A stretch of 62,038 nt of DNA. It comes from Flammeovirgaceae bacterium UBA2371. GTDB lineage: Bacteria > Bacteroidota > Bacteroidia > Cytophagales > Cyclobacteriaceae. A program made the translations under genes and the position numbers. The notes beneath the pieces were generated by a model that worked only from the letters and a program-made list of their open reading frames with translations, was not told the DNA's origin and searched no databases. Location of the stretch: contig DDTF01000010.1 in assembly GCA_002345965.1 (NCBI GenBank), positions 1 through 62,038 on the forward strand. Direction: 5' to 3'. The first letter of the stretch is position 1. The number at the start of each line of letters is the position of its first letter. Positions 34,001-42,130 of this stretch are shown one piece after another.

Positions 34001-36303
34001 CCCGGATTGGATAGTGCTACGGCAACATTATTTCTCGCTCCAATTTTTATATAACCTTCTCCTTCTTGCGCAACTTTGAAACTATGATCAGAGCCAATGC
34101 TTGAATAAACAGGGTCGCCTATTCCAGCAGGAGTGATGGGATAAGCTCTGAATGTATTGTTTCCGTATTCGTGCGCTATCAACCAATTGCCATTGGCAGT
34201 GATACGTTCCGTACTTTTAGCAAATAACAATACGTTCTGTTGTGTTACAGCACCCAACCCGCCATTGGGCTTAATGTCAAACAATGAATAACGAAGTTCG
34301 TTGGCGGAGGTACCATCAATGGCTTGTGTTGTAAAGATGTAGTATAGTGTTTCATCTCCTGGCACAGGTACAATAAGTGCAGCTTGTGCAGAAAGTGGGT
34401 CGCCACCAATTCCTGAAGCAATTTCTGTATGGGTCCTGTCATAAACTTTATCGCCATCGGTGTAGAAGATCACCTTGCCATTGCGGTCTGAAATGGTGGA
34501 AGTTCCCTCAGGGGCGTCCATAGCACTGTCGTCCAAAGGGAGTGGCGCTGCTGGTAAGGTATTGAAATCAATACCTGCCCGATTGCCAAAATACCAAACA
34601 TTGGCGCGTTGATCTTGAAGACCGTATTCCTTTACGTTTACCCCAGCATAAACAGAGCAGCCGGAAACATCCGTTACTACCACATAGTAATAACCTGCTG
34701 AGTCGGGTGTGAGCGTTAACCCTGTATCTCCATTGGACCAAATGGCAGAAGCAGGTGTCCCCCCTGTTACCTGAGCGGTTACTTGAAACAAAGTAGGTGA
34801 AGCGGTTCCGCGTGGAGGAGGAAATTCACTACGACAAGCAGTGGTATCCTGCACCAATTGCAATTGTAAGGGTTGAGCAGTGATAGTAACAGGTTGCGTT
34901 ACAGCCTGAGTCTGACCCTGATAAAAGGCGGTGAGACTTACATTAAAGGTACTGGCAGTTTGATAAGTATATATGGGACTTGCTCCCCGACCGGTGCCAG
35001 CACCATCTCCAAAATTCCAGATCAAGCTATCAGCAGCGGGTGTTACTACACTGAAAAAAGTGGTTGGTGCGTATTGGCAAGTTCCAATGGATGTAAAGCT
35101 GACATTTATAGTAATGTTCTCTTTGGGTAAAAAGGAAGGAAACTGAGTGCCATTAAGATTATTGGATCCAAAAGGTGTGGCATTATAAACGACTTTGCTG
35201 GCTACTGAATCAATGTCTATGAATTTTCCTACCAAAAAAGGTCCTCCGTTCGTGGCCTGATACAAATGATAAATGGCGCTATCTGGAGCGTATTGAATCC
35301 CGTAGCTTCTGAAAATGGGTGAAGGTAAAACTGAAGCAAGGGTGATTGCGGTGTTATTGTAATCGTATTGCAATAGGTCTGCATTTACACCGGCTTCACC
35401 ATGGCGAGATAGGTAGAGGTATTGACCTGAAGTGCTCCATTCGATGTCATAGATGGATTGATTGCCTGCAGTGGGCAACCCGGTATTGAAGATGTAACGA
35501 TCAAATGAAAAAGTACCTGCAGTATTATCGAAATTTAAAATAAGGGCATCTGTGCTTGGGCCTTGTGGAGAAACGGCAACCTTTCCAAGCGAAGCATTGT
35601 AGGCAAAGTTGGCAACGGTAATGGGTAAGCCCACTCCGGTAGTAGTGGTGGTGTTGAAAGTACCAGTATAACTGCCGGCATTTATTAGTGTAGCAGAATA
35701 ATTCTGTGTATTTACTTCATGTGTGATCAACCAGTAATCGGTTCCGTTGTTGTGAGGGACAACAATCATTCCTTCCGAACGGTTAGTCAACCCAGGGATG
35801 GCTGCATTTTTGGATTCTACATCCCCAAGGGCAGGAGAGGGAAAAAGTGCATTGCCAAAAAGGTTCATGTCTATGACACTTCGGCTGATAGTACCACCGG
35901 TTGTAAAGCTGGCTGTATTGGTAAACAAAAAATATTTTTTGGTCTGGCCAGGTACTGTGGTTACAGCGGTTGGTTGGTTGGCAGCGCTATTGGCCGTAAT
36001 ACCACCACCATTAGGCATGATGCCGTGGCAGGCATCGTAAATGTTGGCGCCATCTGAATAAAACAAGAGATTCGCATTGCCGGGATCGGTGGCTACTGCA
36101 CTGCCACCGGTACCAAAGGGTGTAGCTTGACCCGTAACACTGCTGGCAGTGTTATCCGCACGATTAAAACGGATACCATTGGTGGAGTTGCCAAAGTACC
36201 AGTTATTCCTCCTCAAATCCTGAGCAAAAGCTGAGGAAACGGAACAGAATATAAATATAAAAAGGATTTTATTAACAGACACACCCAGAATTCTAAAGTT
36301 CAT
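31081..36303 (-). CDS. Giant secreted PKD-repeat protein with type IX (type B) C-terminal sorting domain
   Basis: 1740 residues with a signal peptide (cut near SSAFAQ). Two copies of a ~370-residue propeller-like module start at about 33 (NNWYFGN...LLFYSDGANIYD) and 566 (ANVWYFGN...VIFYTDGDKVYD). Each is followed by a PKD domain (IWNFGDGAG about 429; QWFFGVGQG about 930). A run of Ig/PKD-like repeats follows, then the gliding-motility-associated C-terminal domain (about 1655-1740; PNAFRPNSNVDANKEF, FIYNRWGELVFQSND, GGSYAYVIKY) that directs type IX secretion. Cysteines are spread across the repeats. It is divergent from a PorP/SprF-family gene, the usual partner of such cargo. It is probably an adhesin or matrix protein. 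Confidence 0.92.
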   Translation of the reverse strand: MNFRILGVSVNKILFIFIFCSVSSAFAQDLRRNNWYFGNSTNGIRFNRADNTASSVTGQATPFGTGGSAVATDPGNANLLFYSDGANIYDACHGIMPNGGGITANSAANQPTAVTTVPGQTKKYFLFTNTASFTTGGTISRSVIDMNLFGNALFPSPALGDVESKNAAIPGLTNRSEGMIVVPHNNGTDYWLITHEVNTQNYSATLINAGSYTGTFNTTTTTGVGLPITVANFAYNASLGKVAVSPQGPSTDALILNFDNTAGTFSFDRYIFNTGLPTAGNQSIYDIEWSTSGQYLYLSRHGEAGVNADLLQYDYNNTAITLASVLPSPIFRSYGIQYAPDSAIYHLYQATNGGPFLVGKFIDIDSVASKVVYNATPFGSNNLNGTQFPSFLPKENITINVSFTSIGTCQYAPTTFFSVVTPAADSLIWNFGDGAGTGRGASPIYTYQTASTFNVSLTAFYQGQTQAVTQPVTITAQPLQLQLVQDTTACRSEFPPPRGTASPTLFQVTAQVTGGTPASAIWSNGDTGLTLTPDSAGYYYVVVTDVSGCSVYAGVNVKEYGLQDQRANVWYFGNRAGIDFNTLPAAPLPLDDSAMDAPEGTSTISDRNGKVIFYTDGDKVYDRTHTEIASGIGGDPLSAQAALIVPVPGDETLYYIFTTQAIDGTSANELRYSLFDIKPNGGLGAVTQQNVLLFAKSTERITANGNWLIAHEYGNNTFRAYPITPAGIGDPVYSSIGSDHSFKVAQEGEGYIKIGARNNVAVALSNPGVSNLVELFTLVDSSGRITNYRKIDLKEPNGQVYGIEFSPGGNKVFATLKGAPSPSAVYEYFLDSLEMPYLRNITPGPAQELGALQIGPDGQIYMAINGSNVLGTIQATEDTTQVSAVNFSSFTLAAGTNSRLGLPNFTQIISNAIGGPDFTFEGVCFGSPTRFIGTPTDAIDQFQWFFGVGQGGIPFDAPSDTTHLYTATGTYTVVMTITNRCLQQEGSPNLVVQKNVSIAPTPPPPTLPGAAALCTGAVTLDANSNNFPGYTYLWSTGDTTKLLTVNQPRILSVTNTDANGCSSTAQSIVVENRPQLDLGPDITICEDNNTPALNALNPGANYQWTINSVPSSTSQVQAVDVSTPGVFTYEVTVTDPITTCTVVDSKTYTINVSPSFSLSGVNPTVCNTADGSISLQLNVSAPAGGPYSYFLTGPGGFNQQGIDQTAPTLVGPIGGQRAGTFSGIVTDQISGCTISQAFGLSDPATFTFDFNGTDCDPTDVTAVITGGAPIAPILYRFTNGSTGQSIQTNNIATATLSPGAGDYVVELHENNGTGCLATLAKTIAVTPKTINFTENICTDPATVTAALAAPFGAGATYSWSGPGIVSGGNTDVITVNASGTYQVTATTLAGCDVVDTRSIIYDNAITPAFTQSDACAESVILTATPSGTYTYRWYKGGVYQPSLLGRQISLGTSENGANYSVEILNTVNGCLYQSPVQTVNVAGQVTASLTSTPACDDNQPFTLTASSVATGVTYSWFLNGNVIPNESNATIARTDEGVYKVEISKSVCTATAQIQVIKSPVPVGNLPNRVIICDDPDNNDPTTSQIDLDPGPFSQYDWFKNQLTLNFTSQVFTADSEGLYAVNITNTFGCVAIDETEVLSQCIPKLVAPNAFRPNSNVDANKEFSVFSFFITDDFQVFIYNRWGELVFQSNDRFFKWNGTYNNSGQPLPGGSYAYVIKYVSSFRPELGVQEKRGGVALIK

Positions 36304-36477
36304 ATTTTGCGTTACGCTTTCAACCTAATCTTTCAATCTTTCTACCCAAAATTTAAAACGCCTAACGTATGCTAAAGTATACATTTTGACTGAAAAAATC
36401 GTTAAGTAGCCGTAAGCTTAGCGTTTGTTGGCCACTCGCATTTTTATTAATAGGGATAAACGTTTTAATTTGCTTTA

Positions 36478-37542
36478 ATGGAGAGATTTAAATCCCCCAA
36501 GTTGTTGTACAAGTTGTCCCTCATTATTGGGTGTATCCTGCTGATGCACAAATCGGTAACTGCTCAGGATCCACAATATTCTCAGTTTTATGCTGCGCCT
36601 CTTTATTTGAATCCGGCTTTTGCAGGTTCTACCAACCAGGCCAGGTTTGGTATTAATTACAGAAATCAGTGGCCGGCCATCGATGCCAACTTTACTACTA
36701 TTTCCGCTTTTTTTGATACTTACATTGAAGACAAAAACAGTGGCGTGGGTGTAATGCTGACTCGTGACAGAGAAGGTATACTTGGTTTGCAATCAATAAG
36801 CCTCGCAGCCCAGTATTCTTATGACATCAGTTTAACTGAAGGGCTCTCATTCAGGCCGGGAGTGCAAGTAGCACTTTACAATCGCTCTATCAATTTTGAT
36901 AAACTAACTTTTGGTGATCAGTTTGATCCTGCCACTGGCGATATAATCAACCCTACTTCTGCGGAGGCATTGAGCGGAGGCAATAAATTTTTTCCGGATC
37001 TTTCTTTTGGAGGATTATTCTATACACCACGAGCATGGCTAGGGGTTGCAGCGCATCACATCACACAACCCAATCAATCGTTGGTTGGTGAACAAAGTAA
37101 GCTCCCTATGAAAACTTCAGTGCATACGGGAATAAAATTTCACTTTCGTCCTGGTGTAGTTGGTTCAGGCATCTATTCAAGACCTTCTGAAAGAAGCATT
37201 GCGCCCGCTTTGCAATACAGACATCAGGGAGAATTTGATCAAATGGACATTGGAGCCTACCTCACCCTGGAACCACTTATTGTTGGCCTGTGGTACAGGG
37301 GTGTGCCTTTCAAAAAGGTGAATGAATTTGCCAACAACGAATCCATCGTATTGCTACTTGGTTTTACCAAGAAAGGAGCAAAAGACATTTTGAATATTGG
37401 CTATAGCTATGACTATACCATTTCCAAATTGGGTTCTGGCAGTGGGGGTGCCCATGAATTCAGTTTAGTGTACTCCTGGTCTACGCGAGATCCACGAAAG
37501 CCACCTAAAGACAAGTTGGTAATACCCTGTCCTGATTTTTGA
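36478..37542 (+). CDS. PorP/SprF family type IX secretion membrane protein
   Basis: 354 residues. An N-terminal signal (MHKSVTAQ) is followed by the PorP/SprF hallmark QDPQYSQFYAAPLYLNPAFAG and a beta-barrel-like remainder, including FGINYRNQWP and GVGVMLTRDREG. Members are outer-membrane proteins needed for secretion or anchoring of type B sorting-domain cargo. It is encoded back to back with the 1740-residue cargo gene (174 bp apart), supporting a dedicated pair. Confidence 0.94.
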   Translation: MERFKSPKLLYKLSLIIGCILLMHKSVTAQDPQYSQFYAAPLYLNPAFAGSTNQARFGINYRNQWPAIDANFTTISAFFDTYIEDKNSGVGVMLTRDREGILGLQSISLAAQYSYDISLTEGLSFRPGVQVALYNRSINFDKLTFGDQFDPATGDIINPTSAEALSGGNKFFPDLSFGGLFYTPRAWLGVAAHHITQPNQSLVGEQSKLPMKTSVHTGIKFHFRPGVVGSGIYSRPSERSIAPALQYRHQGEFDQMDIGAYLTLEPLIVGLWYRGVPFKKVNEFANNESIVLLLGFTKKGAKDILNIGYSYDYTISKLGSGSGGAHEFSLVYSWSTRDPRKPPKDKLVIPCPDF

Positions 37543-37554
37543 TCAAGTTTTTGT

Positions 37555-38514
37555 TCATCGGATCCGACAGGAATCGTCCAGTCCGATGTGAAGCAATGCA
37601 TCACCCGCGTTGATGACCGGGGCATTGTTCAATCCCACAACATAACCGGTAGTTGGGGCTTTAATTTGCTCTTTGAAATCACCAAATGGATCTGTGATCG
37701 TACCCAGCCACTGATTTTTCTCTACCATTTGCCCACACCTGATATTGGCCTGAAACAAACCTGCTGTTCTGGCACGTACCCATGTAGAATTCCAAATGAT
37801 TCTGTTCTCTTCATTGGCTTCAGGCGCCCAATCGATCATGTTTAAATGTTTCATCAGGCGCAATGCACCGGCAAGTCCGGCTTCAATGGCATGTGTATCG
37901 AAGCGAAGGGATTCACCACCTTCATAAACGATAATGTTTTTCCCTTTTTTTGCAGCGGCTTGTCGCAGTGATTTCGGCCGGAAAGGGGAGTCGATGGTAA
38001 AAGGCGCATTGAATGCAGCCGCAAGCTCTGCATTTTTTTCATTGGACATCACACAACGTACTTGCGGATAATTGGTGCGTGCCGATCCACCGGTGTGAAA
38101 ATCGATACCATAATCTATGAAGGGAATGACTTCTTTCATGAGGTGGTAGGCTACACGACTTGCCAGCGAACCTGACTTGTTGCCAGGAAAAGACCGGTTA
38201 ATGTCTTTTCCATCTGGGACTTCTCTTGAATAATTTAGAAAACCATATACGTTTACGATGGGCATACAAACAACAGTGCCCCGCTTCGCCCTGTTCAAAT
38301 CAGTATCCAACATTCTTCTTACGATTTCAACGCCATTGATTTCATCGCCATGCATACCAGCCATCAGTGCCAGCACGGGGCCGTCTTCCAGCGCGCGGTG
38401 AATAAAAATAGGAGTGTCGATTTGAGTGTGGGAGGGGAGCCTGGCTATTTTAATGTTGATCTCTTTGGACTCACCAGGCTTTATTTCCTGGCCGGCAATT
38501 TTTACTACTTTCAT
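37555..38514 (-). CDS. Succinylglutamate desuccinylase/aspartoacylase family zinc hydrolase
   Basis: 319 residues of the M14-like AspA/AstE family: GMHGDEINGVEIV gives the zinc-binding His and Glu (about 58-70), DFHTGG gives the third ligand (about 141) and IVYEGGESLRFD the catalytic glutamate (about 199-210). The C-terminal beta domain (about 225-319) resembles a biotinyl-like barrel. Members cleave N-acyl or N-aspartyl amide bonds. It is third in an operon with a retropepsin-like protein and RimK, a recurring trio. Confidence 0.92.
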   Translation of the reverse strand: MKVVKIAGQEIKPGESKEINIKIARLPSHTQIDTPIFIHRALEDGPVLALMAGMHGDEINGVEIVRRMLDTDLNRAKRGTVVCMPIVNVYGFLNYSREVPDGKDINRSFPGNKSGSLASRVAYHLMKEVIPFIDYGIDFHTGGSARTNYPQVRCVMSNEKNAELAAAFNAPFTIDSPFRPKSLRQAAAKKGKNIIVYEGGESLRFDTHAIEAGLAGALRLMKHLNMIDWAPEANEENRIIWNSTWVRARTAGLFQANIRCGQMVEKNQWLGTITDPFGDFKEQIKAPTTGYVVGLNNAPVINAGDALLHIGLDDSCRIR

Positions 38515-38554
38515 AAAAATAGGGACTGGCCTTGTTTGCTCTATTAAAAGTTAT

Positions 38555-39463
38555 TTACGCGTTGATCTTATCTTTTTGAATTTTGTTTTTTCCAGCATTC
38601 TTTTCAAGGTATTGATAGATTTTCCCCGCTATATCCACTTGTGTCGCACCTTCAATGCCTTCCAATCCAGGTGATGAGTTGACTTCAATAATCAAGGGCC
38701 CTCTTTTGGAGAGCAACATGTCTACACCAGCCACACCAAGCCCCATTTTTTTAGCAGCCGTGATGGCGGTACTTTTTTCGGCTCTGCTGAGTTTGATCAC
38801 TTGCGAGCTACCTCCTCTGTGAAGATTGGATCTAAACTCACCCTCTTTACCTGTTCTTTTCATAGCGCCCACCACTTCGCCATCGATGATAAAAGCGCGT
38901 ATGTCTGAACCTTTCGATTCTTTAATAAATTCTTGTACAATAATCCTCGCCTTCACTCCGTGAAAAGCTTCGATTACTGACTTGGCAGCATTTTTATTTT
39001 CGGCCAGCACCACACCAAGTCCCTGGGTTCCTTCGAGCAACTTAATCACAACTGGAGCACCTCCTACAGCCTCAATTACTCCTTCGGTGTCTTTGGAGTA
39101 ATCCATAAAAATGGTTTTGGGCAATCCGAGTCCTGCACGTGAAAGAATTTGTAAGCTGCGAAGCTTATCTCGGGAACGAATCAATGCCTGCGACTCAGTA
39201 GAAGTAAAAACCTTCATCATTTCAAATTGACGCACAACGGCTGCACCGTAAAAGGTAACAGAAGCACCAATTCTGGGAATGATGGCATCGAAATAGTCCA
39301 ACTTTCTTCCATTGTACCATACCATTGGGTTTTTCTTCTCTATCAGCAACACACATTTCATGTGGTCAATGATTTCAACATTGTGTCCCCGCTTTTCTCC
39401 TGCCTCTTTCAGCCTTCTTGTGCTGTAGAGCCGGGGGTTGCGTGATAGTATTGCGATATTCAT
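38555..39463 (-). CDS. rimK: RimK family alpha-L-glutamate ligase (ATP-grasp)
   Basis: 302 residues. The N-terminal pre-ATP-grasp domain (MNIAILSRNPRLYSTRRL) is followed by an ATP-grasp fold with LPKTIFMDYSKD, GGAPVVIKLLEGTQGLGV, EFIKESKGSDIRAFIIDGEVV and metal-binding IIEVNSSPGLEG. RimK adds glutamates to the C-terminus of ribosomal protein S6 in Escherichia coli and relatives. Relatives use other acceptors, so the exact target here is inferred. It lies 24 bp after the retropepsin-like gene. Confidence 0.92.
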   Translation of the reverse strand: MNIAILSRNPRLYSTRRLKEAGEKRGHNVEIIDHMKCVLLIEKKNPMVWYNGRKLDYFDAIIPRIGASVTFYGAAVVRQFEMMKVFTSTESQALIRSRDKLRSLQILSRAGLGLPKTIFMDYSKDTEGVIEAVGGAPVVIKLLEGTQGLGVVLAENKNAAKSVIEAFHGVKARIIVQEFIKESKGSDIRAFIIDGEVVGAMKRTGKEGEFRSNLHRGGSSQVIKLSRAEKSTAITAAKKMGLGVAGVDMLLSKRGPLIIEVNSSPGLEGIEGATQVDIAGKIYQYLEKNAGKNKIQKDKINA

Positions 39464-39487
39464 GAATTACTATTTAGAAAATGGATA

Positions 39488-39913
39488 CTAGGAAGCTTCA
39501 TTTTTATGTTTAAACGAAACATCGGTTTTTGATACGTCAATTAAAAATCGGTTCTTCAAGACTCGCCTGCCCAGCAGTATCGGAAACTTCATGTTATCGC
39601 GATCGCTCAATGAAAACTGAGTTTTAAAAGTTCTGTTGTGAATCTTTACTGTGGTTTTGATAATGAACCTTAACTCTGCCTCACCAAATGAATTTTTGAT
39701 TTCTCTTTGATCATATTCCTCAAAGGTAAACTTCATTCCGGTAAATTCCGGATGCTCTTCATCTAATAATACAAATTCCAGCTTTCCATCAATTATTTCA
39801 GCCCTGGAACAGTGAAGACTGCTTGTGTAAGCGCCTGTATCTATTTTCGCGTGAATGTCCGTTAGTCCCAGTCCAGGTAAATCTACGCGATCCGATCGTC
39901 CTAAAATATCCAT
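39488..39913 (-). CDS. RimK-associated retropepsin-like protein (ATP-dependent zinc protease family)
   Basis: 141 residues: GRSDRVDLPGLGLTDIHAKIDTGAYTSSLHC at the N-terminus holds the DTGA motif typical of retropepsin-type aspartic proteases, and FPILLGRRVLKNRFLIDV closes the fold. Databases call the family 'ATP-dependent zinc protease', but no zinc motif is visible. It is the first gene of the RimK/aspartoacylase operon, as in the rimB arrangement of other bacteria where it counteracts RimK. Confidence 0.88.
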   Translation of the reverse strand: MDILGRSDRVDLPGLGLTDIHAKIDTGAYTSSLHCSRAEIIDGKLEFVLLDEEHPEFTGMKFTFEEYDQREIKNSFGEAELRFIIKTTVKIHNRTFKTQFSLSDRDNMKFPILLGRRVLKNRFLIDVSKTDVSFKHKNEAS

Positions 39914-39995
39914 GATGAAGCAAAATGAAAGTTGGGTAAAATACTACAGTAATAAACGTAATAGCTTGAAGAGCTCAAAATAGGGTAAAAAAAAT

Positions 39996-40016
39996 AAAGC
40001 CCCGGAAAGGGGCTTT
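39996..40016. terminator. Bidirectional terminator
   Basis: Stem AAAGCCCC / GGGGCTTT around a 5-base loop with A- and T-rich flanks. It lies downstream of the DUF2911 gene (minus strand), and also ahead of the rimK operon. Confidence 0.75.
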
Positions 40017-40041
40017 ATTTTTATTTAAAGGAGCGTAATAT

Positions 40042-40542
40042 TTATTTAGAAATATTAAATGCCACTTGCGTGTTTTCCCATTTCATTACCACCTTGCTGC
40101 CTACTACAGCAATATTGAAAGTTTCTACAAAGCTATCCGTCTTGGAAGGCTTCACTTTTACTCTTAGTACATCTTCTCCCTCGCTGTAGCTGGATGAACC
40201 CCATTTAATGCTTTTATTGATGATGATGGTCCATTCGTTTTCACCAGGGATAGTGAATAAAGCATATTTACCCTTCGCAATAGCTTTGCCTTCAATTTTG
40301 GCATCAGCACTGAACTCGATGGAGGTGGTTGCATTGGCACCCGTTCTCCAAACTTCTCCGTAAGGTACCAGCCCTCCCATAATTTTTCTGCCTTTGGCTG
40401 ATGGTTGATGATAATCTACAGTGACTGTGATGCCGTCAATTTTCCCTTCGGCTTTATCCGGAGGACTTGGCATTGGTTTTTGTGCCATTGCACTTGTAGC
40501 TACTAAAGCCATGAATAATAAAAGAACATTGATTCGAATCAT
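40042..40542 (-). CDS. DUF2911 family exported protein
   Basis: 166 residues from the ATG at 40542, which gives a clean signal peptide (MIRINVLLLFMALVATSAMAQ); the in-frame ATG 57 bases further up would bury it. The mature part matches DUF2911: VTVDYHQPSAKGRKIMGG, VPYGEVWRTGANATTSIEF, YALFTIPGENEWTIIIN and WENTQVAFNI. The family is common in Bacteroidota, periplasmic or secreted, of unknown function. Confidence 0.92.
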   Translation of the reverse strand: MIRINVLLLFMALVATSAMAQKPMPSPPDKAEGKIDGITVTVDYHQPSAKGRKIMGGLVPYGEVWRTGANATTSIEFSADAKIEGKAIAKGKYALFTIPGENEWTIIINKSIKWGSSSYSEGEDVLRVKVKPSKTDSFVETFNIAVVGSKVVMKWENTQVAFNISK

Positions 40543-40577
40543 ATTAATTGAGTTTGGTTCGCGTTTAGTTACTATGC

Positions 40578-40603
40578 AAAAGTGCCCTTTAAAGGGCACT
40601 TTT
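40578..40603 (-). terminator. 26-bp perfect palindrome, probable ffh terminator
   Basis: A perfect inverted repeat with AAAAGTGCCC at the outer left arm and GGGCACTTTT at the outer right. Read on the minus strand it lies 107 bp after the ffh stop and ends in TTTT, so it can fold as a terminator. It also sits 36 bp upstream of the DUF2911 start. Confidence 0.55.
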
Positions 40604-40709
40604 ACTTTAAAATTGAATTTATACCTGTAAACTACAATGATAAACGATGATGAGCTTCAGTTGGTTTACTTTTTTATGAATTTTCTTGATTAAAATTCAC
40701 TAATGTCGG

Positions 40710-42041
40710 CTATTTGCCAAAAGGATTGAGTGCTGAAAGGGCCCTCTTACCACCTCCCATCTTATTCATGGTCTTCATCATTTTTCGCATTTGCTCAAAT
40801 TGCTTCAATAATTGATTCACCTGCTGCACGCTGTTTCCGCTACCTTTTGCAATGCGATTCTTCCTGCTTGGATTAATCTTATCCGGATTTTCTCGCTCTT
40901 CAATGGTCATGGATCGAATGATGGCTTCAATTGGTTTGAAAGAATTGTCATCAATGTCCACATCTTTCAACGCCTTGCCCATGCCCGGTATCATTCCCAT
41001 CAGACTCTTCATGTCTCCCATTTTTTTGATTTGCTCCAACTGAGAAAGGAAGTCATTAAAATCGAATTGATTTTTTCGGAATTTCTTATTGAGGCGTTGC
41101 GCCTCTTGTTCATCAAAGTTTTGTTGTGCCTTTTCCACAAGACCCACCACATCACCCATGCCCAGAATCCTTCCCGCCATACGGTCGGGGTAGAAGCGAT
41201 CAATGGCCTCCATTTTTTCACCTGAACTGATGAATTTAATGGGCTTGTCCACCACTTTGCGAATAGACAAAGCAGCACCACCACGTGTGTCACCATCCAA
41301 TTTGGTCAACACTACCCCGTTGAAATCGAGTCGCTCATTAAACGTTTTGGCTGTGTTAACCGCATCCTGACCTGTCATGGAGTCGACCACAAAAAGCGTT
41401 TCAGCTGGGTTAAGTGCCTTTTTAAGGTCAGCGATTTCATTCATCATGGCTTCGTCTACTGCCAAACGTCCGGCAGTATCCACTATCAATATGCCGATGC
41501 CATTTTTCTTGGCGTGATCGATGGCCGCTTTCGCTATTTTAACTGCATCTTTATTATCAGGTTCAGCATAAACCTCTACTCCTATCTGTTCGCCCAATAC
41601 TTTCAATTGATCAATCGCGGCCGGACGATAAATATCACAGGCTGCCAGCATCACTTGTTTGCCCTGGCGTTTCAGGTAATTAGCTAGCTTTCCGGAGAAA
41701 GTAGTTTTACCTGATCCCTGCAAACCCGCAATGAGTATTACTGCTGGTGATCCACTGAGCTTAAGGTCTTCACTTTGTCCTCCCATGAGGGCGGTAAGCT
41801 CATCGTTTGTCACTTTTACCAACAATTGGCTGGGGGAAACTGCCGTCAGCACGTCCATGCCCATGGCCTTGGCTTTGATGTCGTCTGTAACTTCTTTGGC
41901 TACTTTATAGTTAACGTCCGCATCAATAAGTGCCTTTCTGATTTCTTTGACGGTACTGGCAACGTTGATTTCGGTGATTCTACCTTGCCCTTTCAGGGTT
42001 TGGAAGGCCTTTTCCAGTTTGAGACTTAAACTATCGAACAT
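40710..42041 (-). CDS. ffh: Signal recognition particle protein Ffh
   Basis: 443 residues. The NG GTPase domain has G1 GLQGSGKTTFSGKLA (about 106-120), DIYRPAAIDQL, DTAGRLAVDE and TKLDGDTRGGAAL. The C-terminal methionine-rich M domain (about 300-443) has the RNA-binding IMRSMTIEERENPDKI and SRKNRIAKGSG motifs and ends in a QMRKMMKTMNKMGG tail. It binds signal peptides and 4.5S RNA for co-translational targeting to the membrane. Confidence 0.97.
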   Translation of the reverse strand: MFDSLSLKLEKAFQTLKGQGRITEINVASTVKEIRKALIDADVNYKVAKEVTDDIKAKAMGMDVLTAVSPSQLLVKVTNDELTALMGGQSEDLKLSGSPAVILIAGLQGSGKTTFSGKLANYLKRQGKQVMLAACDIYRPAAIDQLKVLGEQIGVEVYAEPDNKDAVKIAKAAIDHAKKNGIGILIVDTAGRLAVDEAMMNEIADLKKALNPAETLFVVDSMTGQDAVNTAKTFNERLDFNGVVLTKLDGDTRGGAALSIRKVVDKPIKFISSGEKMEAIDRFYPDRMAGRILGMGDVVGLVEKAQQNFDEQEAQRLNKKFRKNQFDFNDFLSQLEQIKKMGDMKSLMGMIPGMGKALKDVDIDDNSFKPIEAIIRSMTIEERENPDKINPSRKNRIAKGSGNSVQQVNQLLKQFEQMRKMMKTMNKMGGGKRALSALNPFGK

Positions 42042-42130
42042 GTCTGTATTTCAAATTTGAGGGGCAAATTTAAGGCCTTGTAGCAGGGGAACCAAATTCA
42101 AACGTGAACTGAACCACCACCTAATCCGGG

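Noticed and set aside
40578..40603. Palindrome as a restriction-modification or phage attachment site
   Set aside because: It is isolated, no integrase or methylase is nearby, and a terminator reading fits its place after ffh.
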